From: Myxococcales bacterium
Lineage (GTDB): Bacteria; Myxococcota_A; Polyangia; Polyangiales; JADJMO01
Direction of reading: 5' to 3'
Length of the DNA stretch: 64,000 bases
NCBI GenBank assembly: GCA_016709545.1
Contig: JADJMO010000018.1
Location: forward strand, 62,001-126,000
Shown here piece by piece: positions 17,257 to 26,537 of this stretch. The notes beneath the pieces are model-generated. The model saw only the letters and a list, made by a program, of their open reading frames with translations. It searched no databases and was not told the origin of the DNA. The first letter of the stretch is position 1; each line of letters starts with the position of its first letter. A program made the translations under genes and the position numbers.

Positions 17257-18690
17257 ATGAAGCGCCTCCTCCCTGCTCTCTCCGTTGTCGCAATGTCGGC
17301 CCTCACCACCGTGGGGACCGCGCAGAACGCCGGCACGAACAAGATCTCGACCAGCAAGGACCGCAAGGAGGTCTCGGTCACCATCTACAACCAGGGCTTC
17401 GGCCTCGTGCGCGAGGTGCGCGATCTCGACATCGCCGCGGGGCGAGTGTCGCTCGAGCTGCGCGACGTGGCCTCGCAGATCCAGCCCGAGACGGTCTCGA
17501 TCAAGTCGCTCGGCGGCAAGCTCGACGTGCTCGAGCAGAACTACCGCTACGACATCCTGAGCCCGCAGAAGCTGCTCGAGAAGTACGTGGGCAAGAAGGT
17601 GAAGGTCTACCGGTACAACGACAAGACCGGCAAGGACGACGCCGTCGACGCCGAGGTGCTGTCGGCGGACATGTACAACACGGTCCTCAAGATCAACGGC
17701 GAGATCACCTACAACTACCCGGGCCGCTTCGCGTTCCCGGAGGTGCCCGCCAACCTGATCAACAAGCCCACGCTGGTGTGGCTCGTGGACAGCGGCGCCG
17801 CCAAGCAGAAGGTCGAGGTCACCTACCTCACGCGCGGGTTCTCCTGGAAGGCCGACTACGTGCTTGTCATCGACGACGCCGACAAGCTCGCCGACCTGCA
17901 GGGCTGGGTCACGCTGAACAACAACACGGGCGCGAGCTACGAGAACGCGAAGCTGAAGCTGGTCGCCGGCGACGTGCAGAAGATCTCCGGGTACGACGCC
18001 GCGCCGTCCTACTACGCACCGTCGGCCCCCATGGGCGGCGCCTACGCGAAGAAGCCGTTCAGCGAGGAGGGGTTCTTCGAGTACCACCTCTACACGCTGC
18101 AGAAGCCGACCGACGTGCTGCAGAACGAGCAGAAGCAGGTCACGCTGCTCGAGGGCCAGGGCATCAAGGTCGACAAGAAGCTCATCTTCCACGGGGCGGC
18201 CTACTACTACCGCGGCAACTACGGCCAGGTCGTGAGCAACCAGAAGGTGGGCGTCTACCTCGACATCGAGAACAAGGAGGCGAACCACCTCGGCATCCCG
18301 CTCCCGAAGGGCATCGTCCGCGTCTACAAGGCCGACAAGTCCGGCGCCAAGCAGTTCGTCGGCGAGGACCGCATCGACCACACGCCGCGCGACGAGAAGG
18401 TGCGCATCAAGATGGGCGAGGCCTTCGACGTGGTCGGCGACCGCAAGCAGATGTCCTGGAAGTCGCTCGGCTCGTGCAACAGCGAGTCGGAGTGGGAGAT
18501 CTCGCTCCGCAACCACAAGGACACGCCCGAGACGGTCGAGATGTTCGAGCCGGTCGGCGGCGACTGGGAGATCGTCTCGAGCTCGCACCCCACGGTGAAG
18601 AAGGACGCGCACACCTTCACCATCACCGTCACCGTCGCCAAGAAGGGCGAGGCCAAGATCAAGTACCGCGTCCGCACCCGGTGGTGCTGA
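17257..18690 (+). CDS. DUF4139-family secreted protein (paralogue 2)
   Basis: 477 residues from ATG 17257, preceded by GGAG at 17247-17250. Upstream in-frame starts at 17227 and 17239 would add residues before the signal peptide (MKRLLPALSVVAMSALTTVG) and overlap or abut the previous gene. Unlike paralogue 1 it has no lipobox cysteine and probably is released or periplasmic. Shared blocks include YPGRFAFPEVPANLINKPTLV, GEDRIDHTPRDEKVRIKMGE and the closing KYRVRTRWC; both paralogues end in a Trp-Cys. The differing signal peptides suggest that the two products work in different locations. Confidence 0.75.
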   Translation: MKRLLPALSVVAMSALTTVGTAQNAGTNKISTSKDRKEVSVTIYNQGFGLVREVRDLDIAAGRVSLELRDVASQIQPETVSIKSLGGKLDVLEQNYRYDILSPQKLLEKYVGKKVKVYRYNDKTGKDDAVDAEVLSADMYNTVLKINGEITYNYPGRFAFPEVPANLINKPTLVWLVDSGAAKQKVEVTYLTRGFSWKADYVLVIDDADKLADLQGWVTLNNNTGASYENAKLKLVAGDVQKISGYDAAPSYYAPSAPMGGAYAKKPFSEEGFFEYHLYTLQKPTDVLQNEQKQVTLLEGQGIKVDKKLIFHGAAYYYRGNYGQVVSNQKVGVYLDIENKEANHLGIPLPKGIVRVYKADKSGAKQFVGEDRIDHTPRDEKVRIKMGEAFDVVGDRKQMSWKSLGSCNSESEWEISLRNHKDTPETVEMFEPVGGDWEIVSSSHPTVKKDAHTFTITVTVAKKGEAKIKYRVRTRWC

Positions 18691-18750
18691 CGACCGCGCG
18701 ACCGCCGCGAGGGTCTTGCGCAGGGCGGGCAGGGGTGTAGCGTCGAGGAG

Positions 18751-19644
18751 ATGGGCGAACGCACCTCGCCGCCCGAGGAGGGCGTCGCGACGCCGGGGAT
18801 CGTCGCGGTGGTCGACGATCGCGGTCGCCTGCGCGACCGTTCGCCCCGCGCCGCCGAGGACCCGTTCGTCGGCGCGGTGGAGCTCGGGCAGGTCTTCCCC
18901 GTCACCGAGGTGATCGGCGCGCGTCGGCGCTTGCTCGACGGCTCTCCGTTCGAGGCCTTCTGGCTCGCGCGAGGGCAGCGCGAGATCGGCTCGGGGCTCG
19001 CCGAGCGCGAGTTCGCGACCATGCTCTACCGCCTGCGCAACCAGCTCGGCGTCGTGCTGTCCGCGATGGAGACGGCGGAGCTCGTGGGCGACGGCCCCGT
19101 CTCGAGCCGCCTCGGCACGACCCAACGCCGGGAGGTCGAGCGCCTCGTCGATGGTGCCCACGCGCTCGGGTTCGCGTTCGGCCCGGCCGGGGGGCGGGGT
19201 GTGCTCGACCTCGACCTCGTGGTGCGCCGCGCCGTCGACACCGCGCGGGGCAGGGCGCGTCGGCGCTCGATCGCGCTCCGCCTCTCGGTCGGCGCCGAGG
19301 CGCGTCGGCCGCTCTCGGGCGACCCCTCGTTGTTGCAGGCCGGCGTGGACGCCCTCCTCGCCAACGCCCTCGACGCGAGCCCCGACGGCGCGGAGATCCG
19401 CGTGCAGGTCGAGCCCGGTCCCGCCTCGTTGCTGCTCGAGATCACGGACGACGGCCCTGGGCTGCTCGTGCCCGAGGTGGGCCGCCCCGACGCGCCGTTC
19501 GCGACCACGCGCAAGGGCGCGCTCGGCGTGGGGCTCTCGGTCGCGCAGCGGGCCGCAGCGGTGCACCTCGGCGAGCTCGTGGTGGCGACGCGCGCGGAGG
19601 GCCGGGGCACGGCGGCGCGTCTCTGGTTGCCGGTACCGCCCTGA
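18751..19644 (+). CDS. histidine-kinase-like ATPase lacking the canonical H-box histidine
   Basis: 297 residues. The C-terminal half is an HATPase_c domain: N box LLANALDASPDG (~residue 208), G1 box ITDDGPGLLVP (~231), G2 box GALGVGLSVAQRAA (~255). The dimerisation helix reads EFATMLYRLRNQLGVVLSAMETAEL, where kinases have H-E-L-R-N-P-L. Here the histidine position is a Tyr and the proline is missing. No transmembrane or sensor segment is obvious. The first ~95 residues may be a small PAS-like or unknown region. It might therefore be a regulatory ATPase, an anti-sigma-like factor or a pseudokinase. No response regulator is adjacent. Confidence 0.7.
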   Translation: MGERTSPPEEGVATPGIVAVVDDRGRLRDRSPRAAEDPFVGAVELGQVFPVTEVIGARRRLLDGSPFEAFWLARGQREIGSGLAEREFATMLYRLRNQLGVVLSAMETAELVGDGPVSSRLGTTQRREVERLVDGAHALGFAFGPAGGRGVLDLDLVVRRAVDTARGRARRRSIALRLSVGAEARRPLSGDPSLLQAGVDALLANALDASPDGAEIRVQVEPGPASLLLEITDDGPGLLVPEVGRPDAPFATTRKGALGVGLSVAQRAAAVHLGELVVATRAEGRGTAARLWLPVPP

Positions 19645-19695
19645 GCGGGGGGCCGCGGCGTGACCGAAGTGCCGAGGTGGGCTACACCCTCGGCC

Positions 19696-20517
19696 ATGCG
19701 CGCAGCGATCCTGGTGGTGGGGCTCTCGTCCTTCGCTGTGTTGGTCGGCGGTGGGTTGGTCGGGTGCGGAGCGCGCACCCTCGGGCTCGACAGCGACCGC
19801 ACGGTCGACGGCGCGGTCGCCGACAGCAGCACGGACGGCGCCTTCGACACGAGGCTCCCGCCGCTCGACACCGGCCTTCGCGACACGGGTCGGGACACCT
19901 TCGTGCCCGACACCGGGCCGGACACCGGCCTGAGCTGCATGACGCCGCTTCCCTCCGACTTCACCTGCCCCGCGGCCAAGGCCAAGAAGGGCGGCACGTC
20001 GTGCAACGACGTCGCGATCCAGGCCCTGATCGACGGATGCTTCGGTGGCAGCGCCACGTCGAGCTCGTGCAGCTCGGCGCGGGCGAAATACAGCACCTGC
20101 AGCAAGTGCGTCCTCGGCGACTGGATCGACGCCGACACCGGCACCCTCGACTTCGCGGCCTGCATGCTGGTCATCGACCCGAAGGACACCTGCGCGCGCG
20201 ACGTGAAGTGCGCGGGCGTGTGCTTCGCCGACGTGTGCATGGACTGCGACTACGAGTCGGGCGACTACGACACGTGCCAGAACCTCGCGGTGGAGCCGGG
20301 CGGCGCCTGCGAGAAGTACTACAGCAAGGGCTACATCGACTGCTTCGGCGACCCGAAGTACGGCGTGTGCGCCGTGCGCGACATCCCCGATCTGCTGCCG
20401 TTCTACCGCGGCGCGTGCCGCGACGGCGGCGACTGGAGCAAGGCCTCGATCCCCGATCCGGTCGACGGCGGGGTCTCGGTCGACGGCGGCGCGACCGACG
20501 CCGCGCCCGGCGGCTGA
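19696..20517 (+). CDS. Cys-rich lipoprotein with Asp-Thr-Gly linker
   Basis: 273 residues from ATG 19696 (an upstream start at 19660 would precede the signal peptide). Lipobox at GLVGCGA, then a low-complexity linker of DTG/DTR units (residues ~35-78), then a compact domain with about 18 cysteines, probably disulfide-bonded, with repeats of the C-x(2-3)-C kind. No family recognised. Likely surface-exposed. Ends 1 bp before the stop of the convergent BNR-repeat gene. Confidence 0.65.
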   Translation: MRAAILVVGLSSFAVLVGGGLVGCGARTLGLDSDRTVDGAVADSSTDGAFDTRLPPLDTGLRDTGRDTFVPDTGPDTGLSCMTPLPSDFTCPAAKAKKGGTSCNDVAIQALIDGCFGGSATSSSCSSARAKYSTCSKCVLGDWIDADTGTLDFAACMLVIDPKDTCARDVKCAGVCFADVCMDCDYESGDYDTCQNLAVEPGGACEKYYSKGYIDCFGDPKYGVCAVRDIPDLLPFYRGACRDGGDWSKASIPDPVDGGVSVDGGATDAAPGG

Positions 20518-20518
20518 G

Positions 20519-23500
20519 TCACTGCCAGAAGCCGTCCTCTTCTTCGAGCGAGGTCGGCAGCTTTCCGCCCTTGTCGACCGAGCAGACCAGTCGCTGCCCG
20601 CGCACGGTGGCGGACTGGTCGCGGTTGGTGTCGACGCGCAGGAACAGCCCGAACTGCAGGTCGTCGAGGGAGATCACACCGGCCTCGCTCGACCAGCGGG
20701 AGAAGCCGAGGGCGCGCCCACAAGGAGGGCCGCCCGTGGGGAAGCGGAGGAGTGTCTCGGCGGTGCCCGCGGCGAACTCCTGGCTGTTCTCGGAGGCTGC
20801 TTCGACCGACACCGGATGTCGCGTGCCGACGGCCCACCCGAGGGGCGCGCGTGGAGCGCCCCGGGTCGATTCGTCGCACCTCGGCAGGGCGTCCGACAGC
20901 GTGGTGGCCGGGGGCAGGGCGAGCACCGCGCTCGGGCCGGTCGTGGCCGGGTCCGTGTTCGTGGTGATCGGCGTGAGGTAGGCGTGCCCGACGAGACCGT
21001 CGTAGAACGTGCTCAGGTACGCGGCGCCGCCGGTGAACGGGAAGTTCTGCAGCGTGGGCTGTCGCGAGGGCACCCAGGGGCGAGCGCTGTCGTAGACCTG
21101 CACCGGCGCGAGCGTCCACACGTGCTTGACCCACGGGGCGTCGCCGTCCTTGACCCAGATCCGGGCCGCGTCGGCGTTCTGCTCGCTGCGAGAGAAGAGG
21201 ACGATCCGGGTGCCCGTGCGCACGACCCCGTAGCCGCCGGGCGCGTAGTCGCTCGTCTTGGGCCAGGGGATCTCCTCGGCCTTGGCGGTGCCTCCGCGCA
21301 CGAAGAGCAGCGGCGCCGTCCCGTCGTGACCGCCGCGGAACCACAGGCCGTCCTTGTCGAGCCACGTCGTCGACTCGTTCTGCCAGCGCGTGGGCAACCG
21401 GAACGGCGGGTGATCGGCGACCTTCGCGCGATGCACCTTGTCGTCGTGCGCGGTCCACCACGCGAGCTCGACGTCCACCGGGTCGGACGTCTTGCCCGAG
21501 CCCGCGCTCTTCGTCGTCTGGTAGCGCACGGCGACCACGCCCCCCTGCTGCGCCTCGGTGCGCGTCAGCACCGTGCCCTTGTCGTCGGTCGGCTCGGGGC
21601 CGAGCAGCGCGACCTCGCGCGCCGCGAACTCCTTCTTGTTCCTGGCGAGGAGCTTCACGCCGATCGAGCCGTCGTCCTTGGCCGTGGGGAAGGCGAAGGC
21701 GTCCTTGCCCTCCATGAGGAACGACGTCCACTTCGCGTTGTTGGCATACCCGACGAACGGCACGCGGCCGAGGGCGAGCTTGGGCCCCGCGAGGGAACAC
21801 CGGAACGGGGTGCCGTACACCGACTTCGCGCCCGGCGGGCGGCGGTGCTGGTAGGGGTTCGACGAGGGCTGGCTGACCTCGGCGGCGGGCGAGGCGGTCA
21901 CGAGGACCCCCCCCGTCGCGGCCTCGTCCCAGCCCTCGCGGATGCGGTGGCCGACCACGCACCCGAGGGGGCCGCAGAGGAACGGCAGATCGTGCGCCAC
22001 GCGCGTGGGCGCGGCGACCTCGCGGAAGTGGTAGCCCGCGTCGGCCGTCTCGAACGCCTGCCCGTCGGCGGTGACCCCGAGGCCCCGCGACCCGTGCAAC
22101 ACGAGCTGCTCGAAGCCGATCGGCACCCACGAGGTGGAGGCATCGGTGCCGTCCTCGCGCACGCGCCGGACGAGCCATCCGTCCGTGCGTCGGCGCGCGA
22201 GCACGATGTGTCCGCCGTCGTCGACGGCGAGCGCCATCGGGCGGTTGCCGTAGCTCGGGCCGTCGATCGAGGCGCGCAGCGCGAGCTCGGACTCCTCGAT
22301 GCCCCCCGAGTAGACCGCCTGGCTGGTGTAGTCGGACACCAGCACGTAGTAGCGATCGCCGGCCTTCGACAGGACGATCTGCTCGATGGTGCCGTCCATG
22401 CTCAGGCCGTTCTTGACCAGCGATCCGCCGATCGGCAGGCCCGCGTGGGTGAGCGGCACGAAGCTGTCGAACCCCGCCGGGCGCACGCGCGCGGGCACGC
22501 ACTCCCGCTGGGACTTGGCGTAGCTGCAGCGTCGATTGACGAAGAGGAAGCCGCGGGGCCCGGCGACGAGCTCCTGCCCCGACTCCGGGCTGCCGCTCGG
22601 TAGGGTCGCCTCTTCCCGGAACGACTTGCCGCGGTCGTCGCTCACGAGGATGCGCGTCGTCGTGAGACCCTTGCCCGACCCGTTCACGTCGCACGCGATC
22701 ACCACCCGACCCGCGTGGAGGGCGAGCTGGGGTTGCTGACAGTCGCCGAGGTCGACGGGCACTGGGGGGCCGAGCGCCGAGAGCGGGCCGACGCGCAGCT
22801 CGTGGTCCTTGCCCTGCTGCGTGAGCACGGCCACGCGCTCGTCGTCGATCGCCCACCGCGTGCCCCAGGAGAAGTTGACCGCGGCCTTGGTGCTCGGCAG
22901 CGTGTTCGTGGGGTGGGAGCCCGCCGTGAGCTGGCCCTTGGCGAGGACGGCCGAGTCCTGGGATCCGCGGAGGAACACGTGTCCGTTCGTGTCGGTCACG
23001 GCCTGCGAGGCACCGACCCCTGGCGTCGACAGCGGGCTCCACGTCGCGCCGTCGTCGCTGGTCACGAACACCCGCTGCGGGTGGGCGACGAGGATGCCCT
23101 CGCCGGCCGGACCGAGCGCGACCGAGGCCAGGTGGAAGGCGCCCGCCGGCAGTGCCACCTTCGACCACGAGGACCCGCGGTCGATCGACCGGTGCAGGAC
23201 CCCGCCGGCGAGCACGAGGAGCGCCGCCTTCCCGGCGCTGGCCACGCTCTGCACGCCGGGCGCCACCGGGAGCGAGCCCACGAGCGTGAGCTCACCGAGC
23301 GGCTGGGCGGCGCGGAACACGCGACCGCGGGTGGTGAGGAACGTGAAGCCCCCCGGGTCCTGCAGCGCCCCCGCGAGCGGCCCGGGCGCGAGGGTCGGCG
23401 CCGCGACGAGGGCGTCGTGGTTCGACATCCAGCGCTCGCCCGTGGTCGTGAGATAGAGCTTCCGCGAGGCGCCGAGGTCGAGCGGGGCGGCCTGCACCTC

Positions 23501-23668
23501 GGTGGACGTGCCGGGTAGCAGGTGCCAGCGGGCGGGGCTCAGCGCCTTGTGGGCGGGCGCGACCGCGACGGGTGGCGGGCCTGGCACCGACACCACCTTC
23601 TTGGGCGGTGCTCCGCCGCCGCATGCCACGAGGAACAGGGCGAAGGCGCAGGTCGGACGCACGCGCAT
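20519..23668 (-). CDS. BNR/Asp-box beta-propeller lipoprotein
   Basis: 1049 residues. Lipoprotein signal ending LFLVACGGG. Asp-box motifs (S-x-D-x-G-x-x-W/F) are visible as SIDRGSSW (~residue 169), SDDGATW (~209) and SDDRGKSF (~344), which is the pattern of sialidase-like or photosystem-stability-factor-like propellers. No sialidase catalytic arginine triad could be recognised, so a binding or structural role is as likely as a hydrolase. Beyond ~600 the sequence is long and beta-rich without clear motifs. Convergent with the preceding lipoprotein gene. Confidence 0.7.
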   Translation of the reverse strand: MRVRPTCAFALFLVACGGGAPPKKVVSVPGPPPVAVAPAHKALSPARWHLLPGTSTEVQAAPLDLGASRKLYLTTTGERWMSNHDALVAAPTLAPGPLAGALQDPGGFTFLTTRGRVFRAAQPLGELTLVGSLPVAPGVQSVASAGKAALLVLAGGVLHRSIDRGSSWSKVALPAGAFHLASVALGPAGEGILVAHPQRVFVTSDDGATWSPLSTPGVGASQAVTDTNGHVFLRGSQDSAVLAKGQLTAGSHPTNTLPSTKAAVNFSWGTRWAIDDERVAVLTQQGKDHELRVGPLSALGPPVPVDLGDCQQPQLALHAGRVVIACDVNGSGKGLTTTRILVSDDRGKSFREEATLPSGSPESGQELVAGPRGFLFVNRRCSYAKSQRECVPARVRPAGFDSFVPLTHAGLPIGGSLVKNGLSMDGTIEQIVLSKAGDRYYVLVSDYTSQAVYSGGIEESELALRASIDGPSYGNRPMALAVDDGGHIVLARRRTDGWLVRRVREDGTDASTSWVPIGFEQLVLHGSRGLGVTADGQAFETADAGYHFREVAAPTRVAHDLPFLCGPLGCVVGHRIREGWDEAATGGVLVTASPAAEVSQPSSNPYQHRRPPGAKSVYGTPFRCSLAGPKLALGRVPFVGYANNAKWTSFLMEGKDAFAFPTAKDDGSIGVKLLARNKKEFAAREVALLGPEPTDDKGTVLTRTEAQQGGVVAVRYQTTKSAGSGKTSDPVDVELAWWTAHDDKVHRAKVADHPPFRLPTRWQNESTTWLDKDGLWFRGGHDGTAPLLFVRGGTAKAEEIPWPKTSDYAPGGYGVVRTGTRIVLFSRSEQNADAARIWVKDGDAPWVKHVWTLAPVQVYDSARPWVPSRQPTLQNFPFTGGAAYLSTFYDGLVGHAYLTPITTNTDPATTGPSAVLALPPATTLSDALPRCDESTRGAPRAPLGWAVGTRHPVSVEAASENSQEFAAGTAETLLRFPTGGPPCGRALGFSRWSSEAGVISLDDLQFGLFLRVDTNRDQSATVRGQRLVCSVDKGGKLPTSLEEEDGFWQ

Positions 23669-23707
23669 GGCGCTCCGTAGATCCGCCGCGCGGGAGAAGC
23701 GAGCCCG

Positions 23708-25381
23708 CTAGTACGTGCCGTCCTCGGGCAGGCCCTCGCTGTCGAAGGCCCAGTAGTGACCCACGTGCCCGAGCAGCTTCACCGCGTTGGCGTCGCGCAT
23801 GAACACGAGCTCGCGCACCGCCTGCTCGGCGCTCGCGTCGGTGGGCAGCCCGTTGGGCGCCTTCACGATGACGAGCGGGAAGTAGCGGGCGTAGTGGCAC
23901 CGCGGGTTGTACTCGCGCGGGCCGAACTCCCAGCCGCGCTGCGGCCACCAGGGGTTGCCGCCGGCCTTGAACCGCACCGGCACCGACAGGTAGCGCGCGA
24001 ACGAGAACGCCCACTCGCCCTGCTTGCGCGCGCCGTAGTAGGCGGCGAGGTGGGCGAGCGAGCCGTTGCGGAACGCGAAGCTCGACCCGTCGTAGATGAC
24101 CGCGGTGGCCCGGCGCCCCGGCGGCAAGAGGTCGATGATCTTCGAGGCGTCGTCGGTCTCGCGCGCGAAGATCGCCGCGTGCACGAACAGGTTGAGGCCG
24201 GCGAGCACGCCGAGCGTGCGCGCGGTGAACCGCACGTTGGGCCAGAGGCGCGCCGAGTACCGCGGGGCCGCGAGCACCGCCGTGATGGCGACGAGCTGGG
24301 TGAGCCGCGGGAAGATCAGGTGGGTGCCGATGAACACCATCGGCGTGAGCAGGTAGGCCGTCATCATGGCCACGAACGGCAGCACGAGCGGCGGGGCAGG
24401 GCGGTCGGAGTCGGGGTCCGAAGGGCCGTCCCACTCCTGCTTGCGCGCGAGGCGGACGAGGCCGATCCCCATCGCGCCCACCAGCACGACGAGGCTCAGG
24501 AACGTGAGCATCTGGTCGGTCAGATCGCTGTGCGCGCCGGTGGCCCACGAGCAGAAGTACGCGAGCTTCTGCCAGATCGGCGGCGAGGTGCCCTCGAGCG
24601 TCGGGTCCTTGTAGACCCCGGGGTTCCACTTGTACTGCTGGATGGCGACCGCCACGCACCAGATCGCGGTGCCGAGGAGCGGCGAGAGGGCCGCGAAGCA
24701 GCGGACGAACGCCTTGCCGAGGCGCCCGGGCAGGCTCTCGGCCTCCACGCTGCGCAGCGAGATCTCGGGCGCGAGGGCCACCGCGAGGATGCAGAGCAGG
24801 ATCGTGGCGAGCACGTGGGTCATGCCGCAGAGCAGCCCCACGACGAACGTGCCGAGCAGCGACCACCACCGCAGGCGCTGCAGCGAGGTCGCGATGAACA
24901 CGCAGGTGGTCACGGCGAGCGCGGTGCCGAGCGTGTAGTTGACGAACCCCCACCCGAGCGCGAACGAGAACAGGAACGGCGTGGTGAGCGCCGCGTAGCT
25001 CGCCGGCCGCCGCAGCACCTTGAGCAGCGCGAGGCACGCCGCGCCGAGCAGGAGCAGCGAGAACGCCACCACCGTGCGGCCCGCGAGCTCGATCGGCATG
25101 ATCTTGCCGAGCCGCGACACGACCACGTGGAACAGGCCGTTGTAGGTGAACGCGTTGAAGACGTGCGTCTTGTGCTCGGGCGCCGAAGGGTCCGAGAGGC
25201 GCCGCGCCATGTCGGCGAGGCCGAGGTGCTGCGGGTAGTCCACGCAGGGCAGCAGGCGCGGCACGTACATGGAGGCCGCGACGAGGCCCACGCCTGCCCA
25301 GTACCCGCGGGTCGCGCCGGGCGACTCCAGCGTGAGGTGATCGCGCAGCGTGCGCGGAGGTGGCGGAATGGTCGAGGCCAA
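23708..25381 (-). CDS. polytopic membrane protein, possibly a glycosyltransferase of the GT-C type
   Basis: 557 residues with about ten to twelve hydrophobic helices over residues 25-430, and a soluble C-terminal part (~430-557). The first loop after helix 1 holds charged residues (PRLLPCVDYPQHLGLADMAR), the position where GT-C enzymes carry their catalytic Asp. That and the adjacent glycan operon are the only hints to function. It is divergent from the epimerase gene; the 107 bp between the two starts must hold both promoters, but I see no consensus. An O-antigen-polymerase-like role is the main alternative. Confidence 0.6.
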   Translation of the reverse strand: MASTIPPPPRTLRDHLTLESPGATRGYWAGVGLVAASMYVPRLLPCVDYPQHLGLADMARRLSDPSAPEHKTHVFNAFTYNGLFHVVVSRLGKIMPIELAGRTVVAFSLLLLGAACLALLKVLRRPASYAALTTPFLFSFALGWGFVNYTLGTALAVTTCVFIATSLQRLRWWSLLGTFVVGLLCGMTHVLATILLCILAVALAPEISLRSVEAESLPGRLGKAFVRCFAALSPLLGTAIWCVAVAIQQYKWNPGVYKDPTLEGTSPPIWQKLAYFCSWATGAHSDLTDQMLTFLSLVVLVGAMGIGLVRLARKQEWDGPSDPDSDRPAPPLVLPFVAMMTAYLLTPMVFIGTHLIFPRLTQLVAITAVLAAPRYSARLWPNVRFTARTLGVLAGLNLFVHAAIFARETDDASKIIDLLPPGRRATAVIYDGSSFAFRNGSLAHLAAYYGARKQGEWAFSFARYLSVPVRFKAGGNPWWPQRGWEFGPREYNPRCHYARYFPLVIVKAPNGLPTDASAEQAVRELVFMRDANAVKLLGHVGHYWAFDSEGLPEDGTY

Positions 25382-25488
25382 CGGGTGGGCGGCCCCGATA
25401 CCAGCGTCGAACGGCGCCGTCGACCCGTGTGAGGCCCCGGGCGCCGAGGATGGACCGTCGCCGCCGTCCCGTGCTAGTGGGCCGGCCC

Positions 25489-26526
25489 ATGCAGGTCCTC
25501 GTCGCCGGCGGTGGTGGTTACATCGGCTCGACCCTCGTCCCGCTCTTCCTCGAGCGTGGGCACGAGGTCACCGTGCTCGACCGCTTCTATTTCGGCAACC
25601 CGTTCGGGAAGCTCCCCAAGGAGCTCGCGTCGCGGCTCCACGTCGTGCGGGCCGACATCCGCTCCTTCGACCCGGCGATCCTCGCCGGCAAGGAGGTCGT
25701 GGTCGACGTCTCCGGGATCTCCAACGATCCGTCCTGCGAGCTCGAGCCCGATCTGACCAAAGGGGTGAACCTCGACGGCGGCCAGCGCCTCGCCAAGGCG
25801 GCGCGCGAGGCCGGGGTCCGCCGCTACGTGTATTCGTCGTCCTGCAGCGTCTACGGCCACGGCGAGGGCCTCGGCCTGGTCGAGACCTCGAACCGCCACC
25901 CGGTGTCGCTCTACGCGCGCGCCAAGGCCGGCATGGAGGACTACCTCTTCGCCGCCAACAAGCAGGACCCGGCCTTCGAGGTCGTCGCGCTGCGCCTCGC
26001 CACCGTGTTCGGCCTCTCGCCGCGCATGCGGTTCGACCTCGCGATCAACGTGATGACCAAGAACGCCTACATCAACCGGCGCATCATGGTCGACGGCGGC
26101 GGCCGCCAGTGGCGCCCGTTCGTGCACGTGCGCGACGTCGCCGAGGCGTTCCACCTGGCCGCCCGCAGCGAGGCGAAGCTGGTCTCCGGCGAGGTGTTCA
26201 ACGTGGGCTCCACCGACAACAACGTGCAGATCCTCAACCTCGCGTTCCGCGTCCGCGACGCGATCCCGGGCACCGAGGTGGTGCACGCGCCGACCGACCC
26301 CGATCTGCGCGACTACAACGTGAGCTTCGAGAAGATCGAGAAGGTGCTCGACTACCGCACCAAGGTCACCATCGACGACGGCATCCGCGAGGTGCTCCAG
26401 GCCCTCAAGGAGGGCAAGCTCGATCCCGACGATCGCCGCTGGTACACGCTCAAGCAGTACCTGTTCCTCCGCGAGGCCGAGAAGATCCACGCGGAGCTCG
26501 GGCTCGACGGACACCTCCTCTCGTAG
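25489..26526 (+). CDS. NAD-dependent sugar epimerase/dehydratase (extended SDR)
   Basis: 345 residues from ATG 25489. The first residues MQVLVAGGGGYIGSTL form the Rossmann Gly motif, so the longer upstream frame is not used. Catalytic Ser/Tyr/Lys: YSSSCSVYG near residue 118 and SLYARAKAG near 140 (YxxxK). The C-terminal half contains GRQWRPFVHVRDVAEAF and GEVFNVGSTDNN, typical for nucleotide-sugar epimerases and dehydratases. First gene of the six-gene operon. It likely makes the keto- or epimerised sugar used by the aminotransferase 11 bp downstream. The exact sugar cannot be told. Confidence 0.85.
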   Translation: MQVLVAGGGGYIGSTLVPLFLERGHEVTVLDRFYFGNPFGKLPKELASRLHVVRADIRSFDPAILAGKEVVVDVSGISNDPSCELEPDLTKGVNLDGGQRLAKAAREAGVRRYVYSSSCSVYGHGEGLGLVETSNRHPVSLYARAKAGMEDYLFAANKQDPAFEVVALRLATVFGLSPRMRFDLAINVMTKNAYINRRIMVDGGGRQWRPFVHVRDVAEAFHLAARSEAKLVSGEVFNVGSTDNNVQILNLAFRVRDAIPGTEVVHAPTDPDLRDYNVSFEKIEKVLDYRTKVTIDDGIREVLQALKEGKLDPDDRRWYTLKQYLFLREAEKIHAELGLDGHLLS

Positions 26527-26537
26527 GCCCTGTTCCC

